From G965220205 sp965220205 (lineage in GTDB: Bacteria; Chloroflexota; Dehalococcoidia; Lucifugimonadales; Australimonadaceae), in NCBI GenBank assembly GCA_965220205.1, contig OZ244812.1, positions 2,418,001-2,482,000 of the forward strand: 64,000 bases of DNA. Direction: 5' to 3'. Below, piece after piece: positions 1-8,089 of this stretch. The first letter of the stretch is position 1. Each line of letters opens with the position of its first letter. The notes beneath the pieces were generated by a model. The model was not told the origin of the DNA. It ran no database searches and saw only the letters and a program-made list of their open reading frames with translations. The position numbers were made by a program, and so were the translations under genes.

Positions 1-108
1 GGCAAGATGCGGATGCACTTCATCCGAGTCCTGCCGGGGGACCGGGTGTTGGTCGAGCTCTCGCCCTACGACCTGTCCCGCGGGCGCATTACGTACCGCT
101 TCAAGTAA
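1..108 (+). CDS. infA: translation initiation factor IF-1, C-terminal part
   Basis: The window opens inside a gene whose last 35 residues read through the conserved IF-1 segment GKMRMHFIRVLPGDRVLVEL and end in DLSRGRITYRFK. This is the OB-fold end of IF-1, which occupies the ribosomal A site during 30S initiation. The N-terminal half lies upstream of the window. It is followed by rpmJ and rpsM, the usual infA-rpmJ-rpsM order, so the identification is secure although the gene is cut. Confidence 0.95.
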   Translation, partial: GKMRMHFIRVLPGDRVLVELSPYDLSRGRITYRFK

Positions 109-242
109 CGGGGGCGCGCCGTTGCAAGTGGCAACGAGCGTCCCGGGCGCAACAGCGTGGGGGCGGCTCCATCGGGGCCGGTTCTTCACGATGATGAGTT
201 CGACGGCGCCGAACAGGGACGGAGAGGAATGCGGGTGAGAAC

Positions 243-356
243 ATGCGAGTGAGAGCTTCAGTGAAGCCGCGGTGCGCCAAGTGCCACCTGATTCGGCGGG
301 GCCGCACCGTCCGTGTGCTCTGCTCCAACCCTCGGCACAATCAGCGGCAAGGGTAG
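243..356 (+). CDS. rpmJ: 50S ribosomal protein L36
   Basis: A 37-residue protein beginning MRVRASVKPRCAKCHLIRR, the usual length for L36. It carries the C+ zinc ribbon: C11, C14, C27 and H32 (CAKC, then a Cys and a His in LCSNPRH). L36 is a small structural protein of the large subunit. It lies between infA and rpsM, 7 nt before the rpsM start, as in most Gram-positive-type ribosomal clusters. The intact zinc ligands mean this is not the C-minus paralogue used under zinc limitation. Confidence 0.97.
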   Translation: MRVRASVKPRCAKCHLIRRGRTVRVLCSNPRHNQRQG

Positions 357-363
357 GTGAATC

Positions 364-744
364 ATGGCACGTGTCGCGAACGTTGACATCCCCGACGCCA
401 AGCGCATCGAGATTGCGCTGCGCCGCGTGTACGGCATCGGTCCGACGCTGGCGCATCGCATCACCCAGCAGGCCAACGTGGCCGGCAACCCGAAGGTGCG
501 CGAGATGGGCGACGACGAGCTGACGCGCATCCGCGAGGTCGTTGATCACGGGTACGTGGTCGAGGGCGACCTGCGGCGCGAGGTGAACGACAACATCCGG
601 CGTCTCATCGACATCGGGTCCTACCGGGGCGTCCGTCACCGCCGGGGCTTGCCGGTCCACGGACAACGCACCAAGACGAACGCGCGCACGAAGCGGGGCG
701 GTCGCAGGACGGTCGCCGGCAAGCGCCGCGTGATGAAGAAGTAG
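364..744 (+). CDS. rpsM: 30S ribosomal protein S13
   Basis: 126 residues starting MARVANVDIPDAKRIEIALR, with the helix-hairpin segment RRVYGIGPTLAH and the basic tail RGLPVHGQRTKTNARTKRGG typical of S13. S13 sits in the 30S head and contacts the P-site tRNA and the intersubunit bridges. Length and order (rpmJ-rpsM-rpsK) are standard. The start ATG follows a GGTGA purine stretch 7-10 nt upstream. Confidence 0.98.
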   Translation: MARVANVDIPDAKRIEIALRRVYGIGPTLAHRITQQANVAGNPKVREMGDDELTRIREVVDHGYVVEGDLRREVNDNIRRLIDIGSYRGVRHRRGLPVHGQRTKTNARTKRGGRRTVAGKRRVMKK

Positions 745-763
745 CGGACACAGAGGAGCAGCA

Positions 764-1156
764 GTGGGACGAGCCAACCGGACCAGGACGAGGCGGCGCG
801 AGCGGAAGTTTGTTCCGCGCGGGAAGGCGTTTATAACGTCCACGTTCAACAACACGCTGGTGTCGCTGACCGACCCCACGGGCAACGTGCTCTCGTGGTG
901 CAGCGGCGGCGCGGTCGGTTTCAAGGGCTCTCGGAAGAGCACGGCTTTCGCTGCTCAGCGCGTGTCGGAGACCGCGGCCCGACGGGCTATGGAGCATGGC
1001 CTGCGCCAGGTCGAGGTGTACGTCCGAGGCCCGGGCGCCGGGCGCGAGGCAGCCATCCGCGCCTTGCAGCAGTCGGGGATCACGGTCACGAGCATCCGCG
1101 ACGTGACGCCGATCCCCCACAACGGATGCCGGCCGCCGAAGCGGCGGCGGGTGTAG
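764..1156 (+). CDS. rpsK: 30S ribosomal protein S11
   Basis: 130 residues with the S11 signatures TSTFNNTLVSLTDPTGNVL, RKSTAFAAQ and ITSIRDVTPIPHNGCRPPKRRRV (here VTSIRDVTPIPHNGCRPPK). S11 forms part of the 30S platform near the mRNA exit channel. The start is GTG, preceded by GAGGAG 8-13 nt upstream, which fits ribosome binding. It lies 19 nt after rpsM and 105 nt before rpsD in the same operon. Confidence 0.98.
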   Translation: MGRANRTRTRRRERKFVPRGKAFITSTFNNTLVSLTDPTGNVLSWCSGGAVGFKGSRKSTAFAAQRVSETAARRAMEHGLRQVEVYVRGPGAGREAAIRALQQSGITVTSIRDVTPIPHNGCRPPKRRRV

Positions 1157-1261
1157 CAGCGGGGCGCGGCAGCGAGGGGACAGTCAACGAGCGCGAGGGC
1201 GGACGTCTTCCCGGACAGAGTCCTCGACGGCAACAGCGGCAGGGAGTAGTCAGAGCGAGCA

Positions 1262-1888
1262 ATGGCAAGATACACGGGACCTGTTTGCAGACAATGCCGG
1301 CGGGCCGGCGAAAAGCTATTCTTGAAGGGCGAGCGGTGCTTCACGCCCAAGTGCGGCGTGGAAAAGCGCCGCAAGACCCCGGGAAACCAGCCGCAACGCC
1401 GTCGCCGCGTCTCCGACTGGGGACTCCAGCTCCGGGAGAAGCAGAAGGCTCGCCAGACGTACGGCGTGCTCGAGCGTCAGTTCCGCAACTACTTTGGCGT
1501 GGCCCGCCGTATGCCCGGCGTCACCGGCGCCAACCTCCTCCAACTGCTGGAGCGCCGTCTCGACAACATCGTCTACCGCGTCGGTTTCGCCGACTCTCGC
1601 GCCCAGGCACGGCAGTGGGTGCTCCACGGCCACTTCACCGTCAACGGACACAAGGTCAACATTCCCTCCTACCGCATCCGCTCCGGCGATGTCGTGGGAT
1701 GGAAGGGATCGAGCAAGGACAAGGGCTTCTCGCAGGCCGTTACCCGGTCGGTTGGCCAACGCATCATCCCCGATTGGATCGAGGTCGATAAGACGGCGCT
1801 GCAGGCGACGGTGCTCAAGAACCCGGAGATGGACGAGATCGATAGCCGCGTCGACACCCGCATGATCGTGGAGTTCTACTCCCGCTAG
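1262..1888 (+). CDS. rpsD: 30S ribosomal protein S4, zinc-binding form
   Basis: 208 residues, the usual S4 length. The N-terminus contains a Cys pattern C-x2-C-x13-C-x4-C (CRQC, then ERCFTPKC), the zinc-binding form of S4. The S4 RNA-binding domain is around residues 95-160 (LERRLDNIVYRVGFADSRAQ). S4 is a primary 16S rRNA binder and in many bacteria a translational autoregulator of this operon. No obvious pseudoknot regulator was identified in the 105 nt upstream spacer, although none was folded computationally. Confidence 0.98.
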   Translation: MARYTGPVCRQCRRAGEKLFLKGERCFTPKCGVEKRRKTPGNQPQRRRRVSDWGLQLREKQKARQTYGVLERQFRNYFGVARRMPGVTGANLLQLLERRLDNIVYRVGFADSRAQARQWVLHGHFTVNGHKVNIPSYRIRSGDVVGWKGSSKDKGFSQAVTRSVGQRIIPDWIEVDKTALQATVLKNPEMDEIDSRVDTRMIVEFYSR

Positions 1889-1969
1889 CGAGGCCGACTC
1901 CCCGCGAGCCGCGACGTTCCGGGCGGTTCCCCGACGGCGGGGCCGTCCACTGTGGAGGAAGAGCAAACG

Positions 1970-3091
1970 ATGTTGGATTTCGGATACGACGAGTCCCGTG
2001 ACCAGACGTTGGAGTCGACGCCGGTCCCCGAGGTTTCGGTCCGCGCGCTCAGTGTGGGCGATATGCACGGCGTCTTCTCTATCGGGCCGCTTCGTCGCGG
2101 CTACGGCACGACCCTGGGCAATCCCCTTCGGCGGGTGCTGCTCAGTTCCATCGAAGGCCTCGCGATCAACTGGGTGCGGATCGAAGGCGTCGAGCACGAG
2201 TACTCGACGCTGCCCCACATCAAAGAGGATGTCGTTGACATCCTCCTCAACGTCAAATCGATCCACCTCCGCTCGTTGAGCCACCGTCTCGGCAGGATTC
2301 GGCTGGAAGTGGAAGGACCGGGCGAGATCTGCGCCGCCGACATCATGACGTCGTCGGACTTCGAGATCGTCAACCCGGAGCAGCCCATCGCCACGCTCGA
2401 CGGCCCGGAAGCCCGGCTCGTTATGGAGATGAACATCGAGCAGGGAGTCGGCTACGAACCCGCCTCCTCGACCAACGGCCTTCCCATCGGCGTCCTCCCT
2501 GTGGACGCCGTCTTCACGCCCGTGCGCAAAGTGAACTACACCGTCGAACGCACCCGCGTTGGACAGCACACCGACTTCGAACGGCTCGTGATGGAGGTGT
2601 GGACGAACGGGGCCATCACTCCGGCCGAGGCCATCCGTCAGGCGGCGCGCGAGCTGGTCGACCACTTCTTCAAGTTCTCGACCCTCTCCGAGACCGACGC
2701 GCAGGCGGGCGACCGGCCGTCGTGGGCGGCCGCCATTCCCGCCGTGAAGTACAACATGCCCGTCGAGAGTCTCAACCTCACGGCCCGCACGCTCAACTGT
2801 CTCAAGCGGGTCTCGATCCACAAGGTCGGCGAGATTCTGGAACAGAGCCGCGCCGACCTCCTGCGCATCAGGAACTTCGGCGAGAAATCGCTCGAGGAGC
2901 TCGACCAACGCCTCGCCGAGATTGACATCAGGCACCCGGACATCCAGGTTCCCCGGGTCGCTCCGGCCCAGTCGGCCGAGCCCGAAGCCGACGACGCTGA
3001 CATCAAGGAGGACTCCGGCGACGCCGCCGAGGACGTTGCCGAGGCCGTCGCGGTCGCGTCCGGCGACGATAAGAAAGACGAGGAGGGGTAG
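1970..3091 (+). CDS. rpoA: DNA-directed RNA polymerase subunit alpha
   Basis: About 373 residues. The N-terminal domain has the dimerisation region GNPLRRVLLSSIEG and ends near residue 230. A linker leads to the C-terminal domain with its two helix-hairpin-helix motifs (VESLNLTARTLNCLKRVSI and IRNFGEKSLEELDQRL). I chose ATG 1970 because the upstream GTG at 1952 overlaps the Shine-Dalgarno GGAGG (1954-1958), which is correctly spaced for 1970. Unusually, the protein continues about 45 residues past the C-terminal domain as an acidic Glu/Asp/Ala tail ending DDKKDEEG. The role is transcription; the CTD contacts UP elements and activators. Confidence 0.97.
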   Translation: MLDFGYDESRDQTLESTPVPEVSVRALSVGDMHGVFSIGPLRRGYGTTLGNPLRRVLLSSIEGLAINWVRIEGVEHEYSTLPHIKEDVVDILLNVKSIHLRSLSHRLGRIRLEVEGPGEICAADIMTSSDFEIVNPEQPIATLDGPEARLVMEMNIEQGVGYEPASSTNGLPIGVLPVDAVFTPVRKVNYTVERTRVGQHTDFERLVMEVWTNGAITPAEAIRQAARELVDHFFKFSTLSETDAQAGDRPSWAAAIPAVKYNMPVESLNLTARTLNCLKRVSIHKVGEILEQSRADLLRIRNFGEKSLEELDQRLAEIDIRHPDIQVPRVAPAQSAEPEADDADIKEDSGDAAEDVAEAVAVASGDDKKDEEG

Positions 3092-3096
3092 CCGCC

Positions 3097-3447
3097 ATGC
3101 GGCATCGCGTCTCAGGAAGAAAACTGGGCAGGCGCACGGAGCACCGCGAGGCGATGCTCCAAGGCATCGTCGCGCAGCTGATTACGCACGAGCGAGTAAC
3201 CACGACCGAGGCGAAGGCCCGCGAAGCGAGGCGACTCGCCGAGCACGTCATCACGACGGGGCGCAACGGTTCGCAGCACCAGCGCCGCCGGGCGATGGCA
3301 CTGCTCACCGACAAACTGGCAGTCGCGAAGCTGTTCGAGAACCTCGGCCCGCGCTACGCATCGCGGGAAGGCGGCTACACGCGCATGGTTAAGATCATGC
3401 CGCGCAAGGGCGACGCGGCGCCCATGGCCATCCTAGAGCTCGTCTAG
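3097..3447 (+). CDS. rplQ: 50S ribosomal protein L17
   Basis: 116 residues starting MRHRVSGRKLGRRTEHREAM, with the family motifs RVTTTEAKAREARRLAEHVIT and GGYTRMVKIMPRKGDAAPMA. L17 lies near the peptide exit tunnel of the 50S subunit. It follows rpoA after only 5 nt, the near-universal rpoA-rplQ pairing, and is 8 nt before truA. Confidence 0.98.
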   Translation: MRHRVSGRKLGRRTEHREAMLQGIVAQLITHERVTTTEAKAREARRLAEHVITTGRNGSQHQRRRAMALLTDKLAVAKLFENLGPRYASREGGYTRMVKIMPRKGDAAPMAILELV

Positions 3448-3455
3448 GCACGTTC

Positions 3456-4265
3456 ATGACGAGACGCGTTGCACTGGTGCTCGAGTACGAAGGGACCGCA
3501 TTCGCGGGCTTCCAGTGGCAGCCCAACGTGCGGTCTGTCCAAGGTGAGTTGGAGGACGCCATCGCCAACCTCACCGGGTCGCGTCCGCGCGTTGCGGGCG
3601 CCGGCCGGACCGATGCGGGCACGCACGCCAGCGGACAGGTGGCGGCGTTCGACACGGAGAGCCCGTTGGACCTGGACCGCATCCGGTCCGGGCTCAACCA
3701 TCACCTGCCCGCGGACGTGGCCGTGCGGTCGGCTCACGATGCCCCCGCCGACTTCGATCCGAGACGTCACGCGGTCGCGAGGGTCTATCGCTACACGTTC
3801 GTCGAGGATAGGGGGCGCTCGCCGCTGCGCTGGCGCACCACGTGCCCGGTTCACAGGACACTGGATGTCGCGGCTATGGCGCAGGCGCTCGCGTACCTGG
3901 AAGGCGAGCGTGATTTCGCTCCGTTCAGCGGGCCGATCGCCGACGGTAAAAGCACGGTCCGGCGGATGGAGCGCGCACATGTCTGGCGAGGAGACGCGGA
4001 CGCCGCGGATGAGGTGTACGTCGAGCTGAGGGCGAATGCGTTCCTCCCGCAGCAGGTGCGTCGGACGGCCGCGGCCGCACGGGACGTGGGCATAGGCGCG
4101 CTGACCGTCGCCGCGTTCCAGGCGCTCGCAGACTCAGGGCGCAGAGGCGCCGCAGAGGGCGTGCTGCCCGCTGCCGGCCTCTGCTTGAAGCAGGTCGAAT
4201 ACGACGATTCCCGGCGGCTCCCCGGCGCCGCGGCCGATCGTTCACGCAAGGCGGTGGCTGGATGA
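3456..4265 (+). CDS. truA: tRNA pseudouridine(38-40) synthase
   Basis: 269 residues. The N-terminus shows the TruA signature LEYEGTAFAGFQWQPNVRSVQ, and the catalytic Asp is in the segment GAGRTDAGTHASGQVA. A later family motif is FLPQQVRR. TruA makes pseudouridine at positions 38, 39 and 40 in the anticodon arm of tRNAs. The rplQ-truA-rplM-rpsI order is common in Gram-positive-type genomes. Its stop codon overlaps the rplM start (ATGA), so translation is probably coupled. Confidence 0.96.
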   Translation: MTRRVALVLEYEGTAFAGFQWQPNVRSVQGELEDAIANLTGSRPRVAGAGRTDAGTHASGQVAAFDTESPLDLDRIRSGLNHHLPADVAVRSAHDAPADFDPRRHAVARVYRYTFVEDRGRSPLRWRTTCPVHRTLDVAAMAQALAYLEGERDFAPFSGPIADGKSTVRRMERAHVWRGDADAADEVYVELRANAFLPQQVRRTAAAARDVGIGALTVAAFQALADSGRRGAAEGVLPAAGLCLKQVEYDDSRRLPGAAADRSRKAVAG

Positions 4266-4888
4266 CCCTGCAGTTGAAACGCATAACCACGCACACGAAA
4301 CCGGCCGACCGGACAGCGAAGTGGCACGTCGTCGACGCGGGAGGCGAGCGGCTTGGACGGCTCGCCTCGAGAGTGGCCGCACTGCTCCAAGGCAAGCACA
4401 AGGCGGACTACAGCCGACACCAGCTCTCTGGCGACTTCGTCATTGTCGTCAATGCCAGTCGAGTGGGCCTGAGCGGCAACAAGCGCACGCAGAAGGTGTA
4501 CTACCGCCACACGGGCTACATCGGTCATCTGCGGTCGCGGACGCTCAACGAAATGCTCGACAAGTTCCCCGAGCGGGTGATCGAGCAAGCCGTCAAGGGC
4601 ATGCTGCCCCGCAACCGGCTCGGCCGCCAGATGTTGCGCCGGTTGAAGGTCTACAACACGCCAACCCACCCGCACGAGGCGCAGGTGAACGCGGGGCTGG
4701 GCAAGGCGAAACAAGCCCCCGCCGCGCCAGCTGTCGTCCCCGCCTCCGCCGAGGCAGTTGAAGCGGCGGAGGCCCCGAACGACGCCGAGGGCGCCGAGGC
4801 GCAGGCTGAGGTCGAGGAAACCGAAGCCGCCGAGGCCACGCCTGAGGCAACCGAGGAAGCAGAAGACGAGGGAGACACGAGCCGATGA
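4262..4888 (+). CDS. rplM: 50S ribosomal protein L13 with acidic C-terminal extension
   Basis: 208 residues. The first 140 are a normal L13 (WHVVDAGGERLGRLASRVA, YYRHTGYIGHLR, AVKGMLPRNRLGRQMLRRLKVY). Beyond the usual end there is an extra tail of about 60 residues, almost entirely Ala, Glu, Asp, Pro and Thr (for example EAVEAAEAPNDAEGAEAQAE). L13 is an early assembly protein of the 50S subunit. The start overlaps the truA stop and the stop overlaps the rpsI start. The tail is real in frame because it runs directly into that overlap. Confidence 0.96.
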   Translation: MTLQLKRITTHTKPADRTAKWHVVDAGGERLGRLASRVAALLQGKHKADYSRHQLSGDFVIVVNASRVGLSGNKRTQKVYYRHTGYIGHLRSRTLNEMLDKFPERVIEQAVKGMLPRNRLGRQMLRRLKVYNTPTHPHEAQVNAGLGKAKQAPAAPAVVPASAEAVEAAEAPNDAEGAEAQAEVEETEAAEATPEATEEAEDEGDTSR

Positions 4889-5292
4889 CGACGTCCACGC
4901 AGAGCTACTACTACGGGACGGGCAAGCGGAAGACTGCCATCGCCCGCGTTCGCCTGTACCCCGCCGGGTCCGGCGCGATCCTCGTCAACGGCAAGCCGCT
5001 CGAAGAGGTCATGCCCTGGGTCGATTGGCAAAAGCGCGTCAACATGCCCTTCGATCGGATTCCGGCTGCCGCCAACCGGTTCAACGTCGTCGCGAGGATC
5101 ACCGGCGGCGGCATCTCGGCGTGGGCTGACGCCCTTCGCCACGGCATCGCCCGGGCGCTACTCGTCGCCGACCCGAGCCTCAAGCGGGACCTCCGCAAGA
5201 ATGGCTTCCTCACCAGGGACTCCCGGATCAAAGAGAGTAAGAAGTACGGCCTCAAGCGCGCTCGCCGGGCTCCTCAATACACCAAGCGCTAG
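4885..5292 (+). CDS. rpsI: 30S ribosomal protein S9
   Basis: 135 residues with the S9 core YYYGTGKRKTAIARVRLYP, ARITGGGISAWADALRHGIARAL (split here as GGGISAWADALRHGIARALL) and the C-terminal KKYGLKRARRAPQYTKR whose last Lys-Arg reaches the P-site tRNA. It forms an ATGA overlap with rplM, so the two are translationally coupled. It is the last gene of this cluster: the next gene, a phosphohexomutase, is convergent, with only 19 nt between the stops and no clear hairpin terminator. Confidence 0.98.
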   Translation: MTTSTQSYYYGTGKRKTAIARVRLYPAGSGAILVNGKPLEEVMPWVDWQKRVNMPFDRIPAAANRFNVVARITGGGISAWADALRHGIARALLVADPSLKRDLRKNGFLTRDSRIKESKKYGLKRARRAPQYTKR

Positions 5293-5311
5293 CTTGCCTG
5301 GGACGGCCAAG

Positions 5312-6745
5312 TCAGACGTTGGCGATCGAGCGGAGCTCGGACAGCATCTCGCGCACTCGATCGGGGCTCTCCCCCTCGGCGTAGATGCGCAACAGCGGCT
5401 CGGTGCCTGACGGCCGGATAAGCCCCCAGAAGCCCCCTGTGAGCAAGTAGCGCACGCCGTCAGTCACGTCCGTGCCCTCTACCTGCATGCCGGCGATTCT
5501 TGCGGGGGGCCGCGCGGCGAGCGCAACCGGATCGGGCATCGCCGCGCCGGGCGCCAGCGCCACGTCGAGCCGGTCGTAGTGGTGCGCCCCCACCTTCTCG
5601 TAGAGCGCGTCGACCAGCTCCGAGGGGCGAAGCCCCGTCTGGACCATCAAGTCGAGGAACAGCAGCCCGCTGAGGATGCCGTCGCGCTCGGGGATGTTGC
5701 CCCGGAACGCGTACCCGCCGCTCTCCTCGCCCGCGGCCACCGCGTCCGTCTCCATCATCACCGGCCCGACGTACTTGAACCCCACTGCGGTGGTGTGCAC
5801 CGGGACCTCGTAGAGGCGCCCTAGCGCGTCCACCATCGCGCTTTGCGTGAGCGAGCGCACGAGGGGGCCGCGCAGGCCCCTGTTCTCGAGTTGGTGTAGG
5901 CAGAGCAGCGAGAAGGTGGAGAGCGTGCTGATGAAGTTGCCGTGCTCGTCGATCACGCCGAGCCTGTCTGCGTCGCCGTCGGTCGCGACGACGACGTCGA
6001 ACTGGCCGGCCTTCGCCGCGGCGATGCTGGGAGCCAGGTTCGGCGCGATGGGTTCGGGCTGGCCCATGCCCGGGAAGGCGGGGTTGACCTCGCCGCGCAG
6101 CTCCGCGACGGTCGAACTGCCGCCGCCGACCGCGGCCGCGAAGTAGCCCGCGCCGGCGCCGTGCATCGCATCGAACCCGATGCGCAGGCCCGAGCCGCGC
6201 ACTGCCTCGAGGTCCACGACGCCGGCGAGGTTGGCGAGGTACGACGGCGCCATCTCCGTTCGGAGCAGCAGGCCGCGTCCCACTGCGTCGTCCTCGGCGG
6301 CCGTTGGGACCGCGCCGTCCTCCAGGGCCTCCGCGATGTGGCCTTCGAGCCGCGCCGTGATCTCGGGAGAGGCGCTGCCCGCGTAGTCGGGCTTGTACTT
6401 GAAGCCGTTCCAGAGCCCTGAGTTATGGCTTGCCGTAATCACGACGCCGCCGCCGGCGCCCAGGCGCAGCAAGTTGTAGCTGAGCACCGGCGTCGGCGCC
6501 ACACGGTCCGACAGGTGCGTCCGTATCCCGTGGGCCGCGCTCACCAGCGCGGCCTCCAGCGCGAACTCGGCGGACCCGAACCGGGAGTCGTAGCCGACCA
6601 CGAGCCCGCGGTCCGCCATTCCCTGCTGTTCGAGGAGCCGGCAAACGCCCTCGGCGCACGCGCGCACGTTGGCAAACGTATAGTCGCGGGCGATGAGAGC
6701 GCGCCAGCCGTCGGTGCCGAAACGGATCGTCGTTTCAGACGCCAT
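5312..6745 (-). CDS. phosphoglucomutase/phosphomannomutase family protein
   Basis: 477 residues of the alpha-D-phosphohexomutase superfamily. Motifs appear in order: start FGTDGWRA; phosphoserine loop VVITASHNSGLWNGFKYK (Ser phosphorylated in the catalytic cycle); Mg2+ loop DGDADRLG; sugar-specificity loop GEESGGYAF; and phosphate-binding loop RPSGTEPLLRIYAEG near the C-terminus. It interconverts hexose 1- and 6-phosphates. Whether glucose, mannose or glucosamine is the substrate cannot be read from the motifs. It is the last gene of the minus-strand operon, 42 nt after metK. Confidence 0.92.
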   Translation of the reverse strand: MASETTIRFGTDGWRALIARDYTFANVRACAEGVCRLLEQQGMADRGLVVGYDSRFGSAEFALEAALVSAAHGIRTHLSDRVAPTPVLSYNLLRLGAGGGVVITASHNSGLWNGFKYKPDYAGSASPEITARLEGHIAEALEDGAVPTAAEDDAVGRGLLLRTEMAPSYLANLAGVVDLEAVRGSGLRIGFDAMHGAGAGYFAAAVGGGSSTVAELRGEVNPAFPGMGQPEPIAPNLAPSIAAAKAGQFDVVVATDGDADRLGVIDEHGNFISTLSTFSLLCLHQLENRGLRGPLVRSLTQSAMVDALGRLYEVPVHTTAVGFKYVGPVMMETDAVAAGEESGGYAFRGNIPERDGILSGLLFLDLMVQTGLRPSELVDALYEKVGAHHYDRLDVALAPGAAMPDPVALAARPPARIAGMQVEGTDVTDGVRYLLTGGFWGLIRPSGTEPLLRIYAEGESPDRVREMLSELRSIANV

Positions 6746-6787
6746 CGCGCGTCTCCTCCTCGATGCTCCCCGGCGGGGAAGAGCTGT

Positions 6788-8011
6788 CTATGCGAGACCT
6801 GCGGCGGCGCGCAGGGCTGCCGCCCGGTCCGTCCGCTCCCAGGGCAGGTCCACGTCCGACCTGCCAAAATGGCCGTATGCGGCAGTCTGGGCGTAGATGG
6901 GGCGCCGGAGATCGAGGTCGTTGATGATCGCGCCCGGACGCAGGTCGAAATGCTCGTCCACCAAGCGCGCGATGAGCTCGTCGTCGACTCGCCCCGTCCC
7001 GAACGTCTCGACCGACACGTTGATCGGCTTTGCGACGCCGATGGCGTACGACACCTGCACCTCACAGCGGTCCGCAAGGCCCGCGGCGACGACGTTCTTC
7101 GCAACCCAGCGGGCGGCGTACGCGGCTGAGCGGTCGACCTTCGTGGGGTCCTTCCCGGAGAATGCGCCGCCGCCGTGCCGGGCCACGCCGCCGTAGGTGT
7201 CGACGAGTATCTTGCGTCCCGTGAGGCCCGCGTCCCCGTGTGGTCCGCCTACCACGAACCGGCCCGACGGGTTGATGAGGAACCGGGTCTGCTCGTCGAT
7301 GAGCCCCGCTGGGACGACCGCCCCAATCACGTGTTCGCGGACGTCCCGCTCGATCTGCTCTTGCGTTACGTCGGCCGCGTGCTGCGTGCTCACGATGATG
7401 GTGTGGATCCGCTTGGGCTTGCCGTGCTGGTATTCGACGGTGACCTGCGCCTTGCCGTCGGGCTTCAGGTACGGGACCAGCCCCTCCTTCCGCACGATCG
7501 AGAGCCGGTGCGTGAGCCGGTGGGCCAGCGATATCGTCAAGGGCATGAGTTCCTCGGTCTCGTTGCAAGCGAAGCCGACCATCATCCCCTGGTCGCCGGC
7601 GCCAAGACTATCGACTTCGCTCAGTGCGGAGCCGCCGTCGCGGTGCTCGAGCGCGGTCGATACGCCTTGGTCGATGTCCGGCGACTGTTCGTGCAGCCGG
7701 ATGAGGATCTCGCAGTCCTTGAAATCGATGCCGATCTCCCGGTCGTCATACCCGATGCGCTTCACCGTCTCCCGCACGATCGCCTCATAGTCGACGCTGG
7801 CGGTGGTCGTGATCTCGCCGATCACGGCGATGAAGTCGGTGCTCGTCGCCGTCTCGCAGGCCACCCTAGCCGAAGGGTCCTGGGCGTAGATTGCGTCGAG
7901 GATGCCGTCCGACACTTGATCGCACAGCTTGTCCGGATGGCCCTCCGTCACGGACTCCGACGAATAGAGGTACGAGGGCGACTGCTCGAATGTTGTTCCC
8001 TTGCCCGGCAT
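6788..8011 (-). CDS. metK: S-adenosylmethionine synthetase
   Basis: 407 residues, close to the family norm. Signatures: ESVTEGHPDKLCDQVSD (ATP/methionine binding), GAGDQGMMVGFACNET, and the P-loop-like GGPHGDAGLTGRKI. MetK makes SAM from methionine and ATP. It is transcribed after ahcY, 78 nt away, so the operon both makes SAM and removes SAH. The 78 nt spacer is too short for a SAM-I aptamer and I saw no recognisable SAM or SAH riboswitch core in it. Confidence 0.97.
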   Translation of the reverse strand: MPGKGTTFEQSPSYLYSSESVTEGHPDKLCDQVSDGILDAIYAQDPSARVACETATSTDFIAVIGEITTTASVDYEAIVRETVKRIGYDDREIGIDFKDCEILIRLHEQSPDIDQGVSTALEHRDGGSALSEVDSLGAGDQGMMVGFACNETEELMPLTISLAHRLTHRLSIVRKEGLVPYLKPDGKAQVTVEYQHGKPKRIHTIIVSTQHAADVTQEQIERDVREHVIGAVVPAGLIDEQTRFLINPSGRFVVGGPHGDAGLTGRKILVDTYGGVARHGGGAFSGKDPTKVDRSAAYAARWVAKNVVAAGLADRCEVQVSYAIGVAKPINVSVETFGTGRVDDELIARLVDEHFDLRPGAIINDLDLRRPIYAQTAAYGHFGRSDVDLPWERTDRAAALRAAAGLA

Positions 8012-8089
8012 GAATGCTGACTCCTCCCGTTCGATCGTTCGGTCCCGAACGCCTGGGCGACCGTTCGCTCCTGACGCAGCGAGTAATCC

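Noticed and set aside
1316..2935. 539-codon open frame antisense to rpsD and rpoA
   Set aside because: It lies opposite two highly conserved genes in the same region. It is a by-product of high GC and has no recognisable domains.
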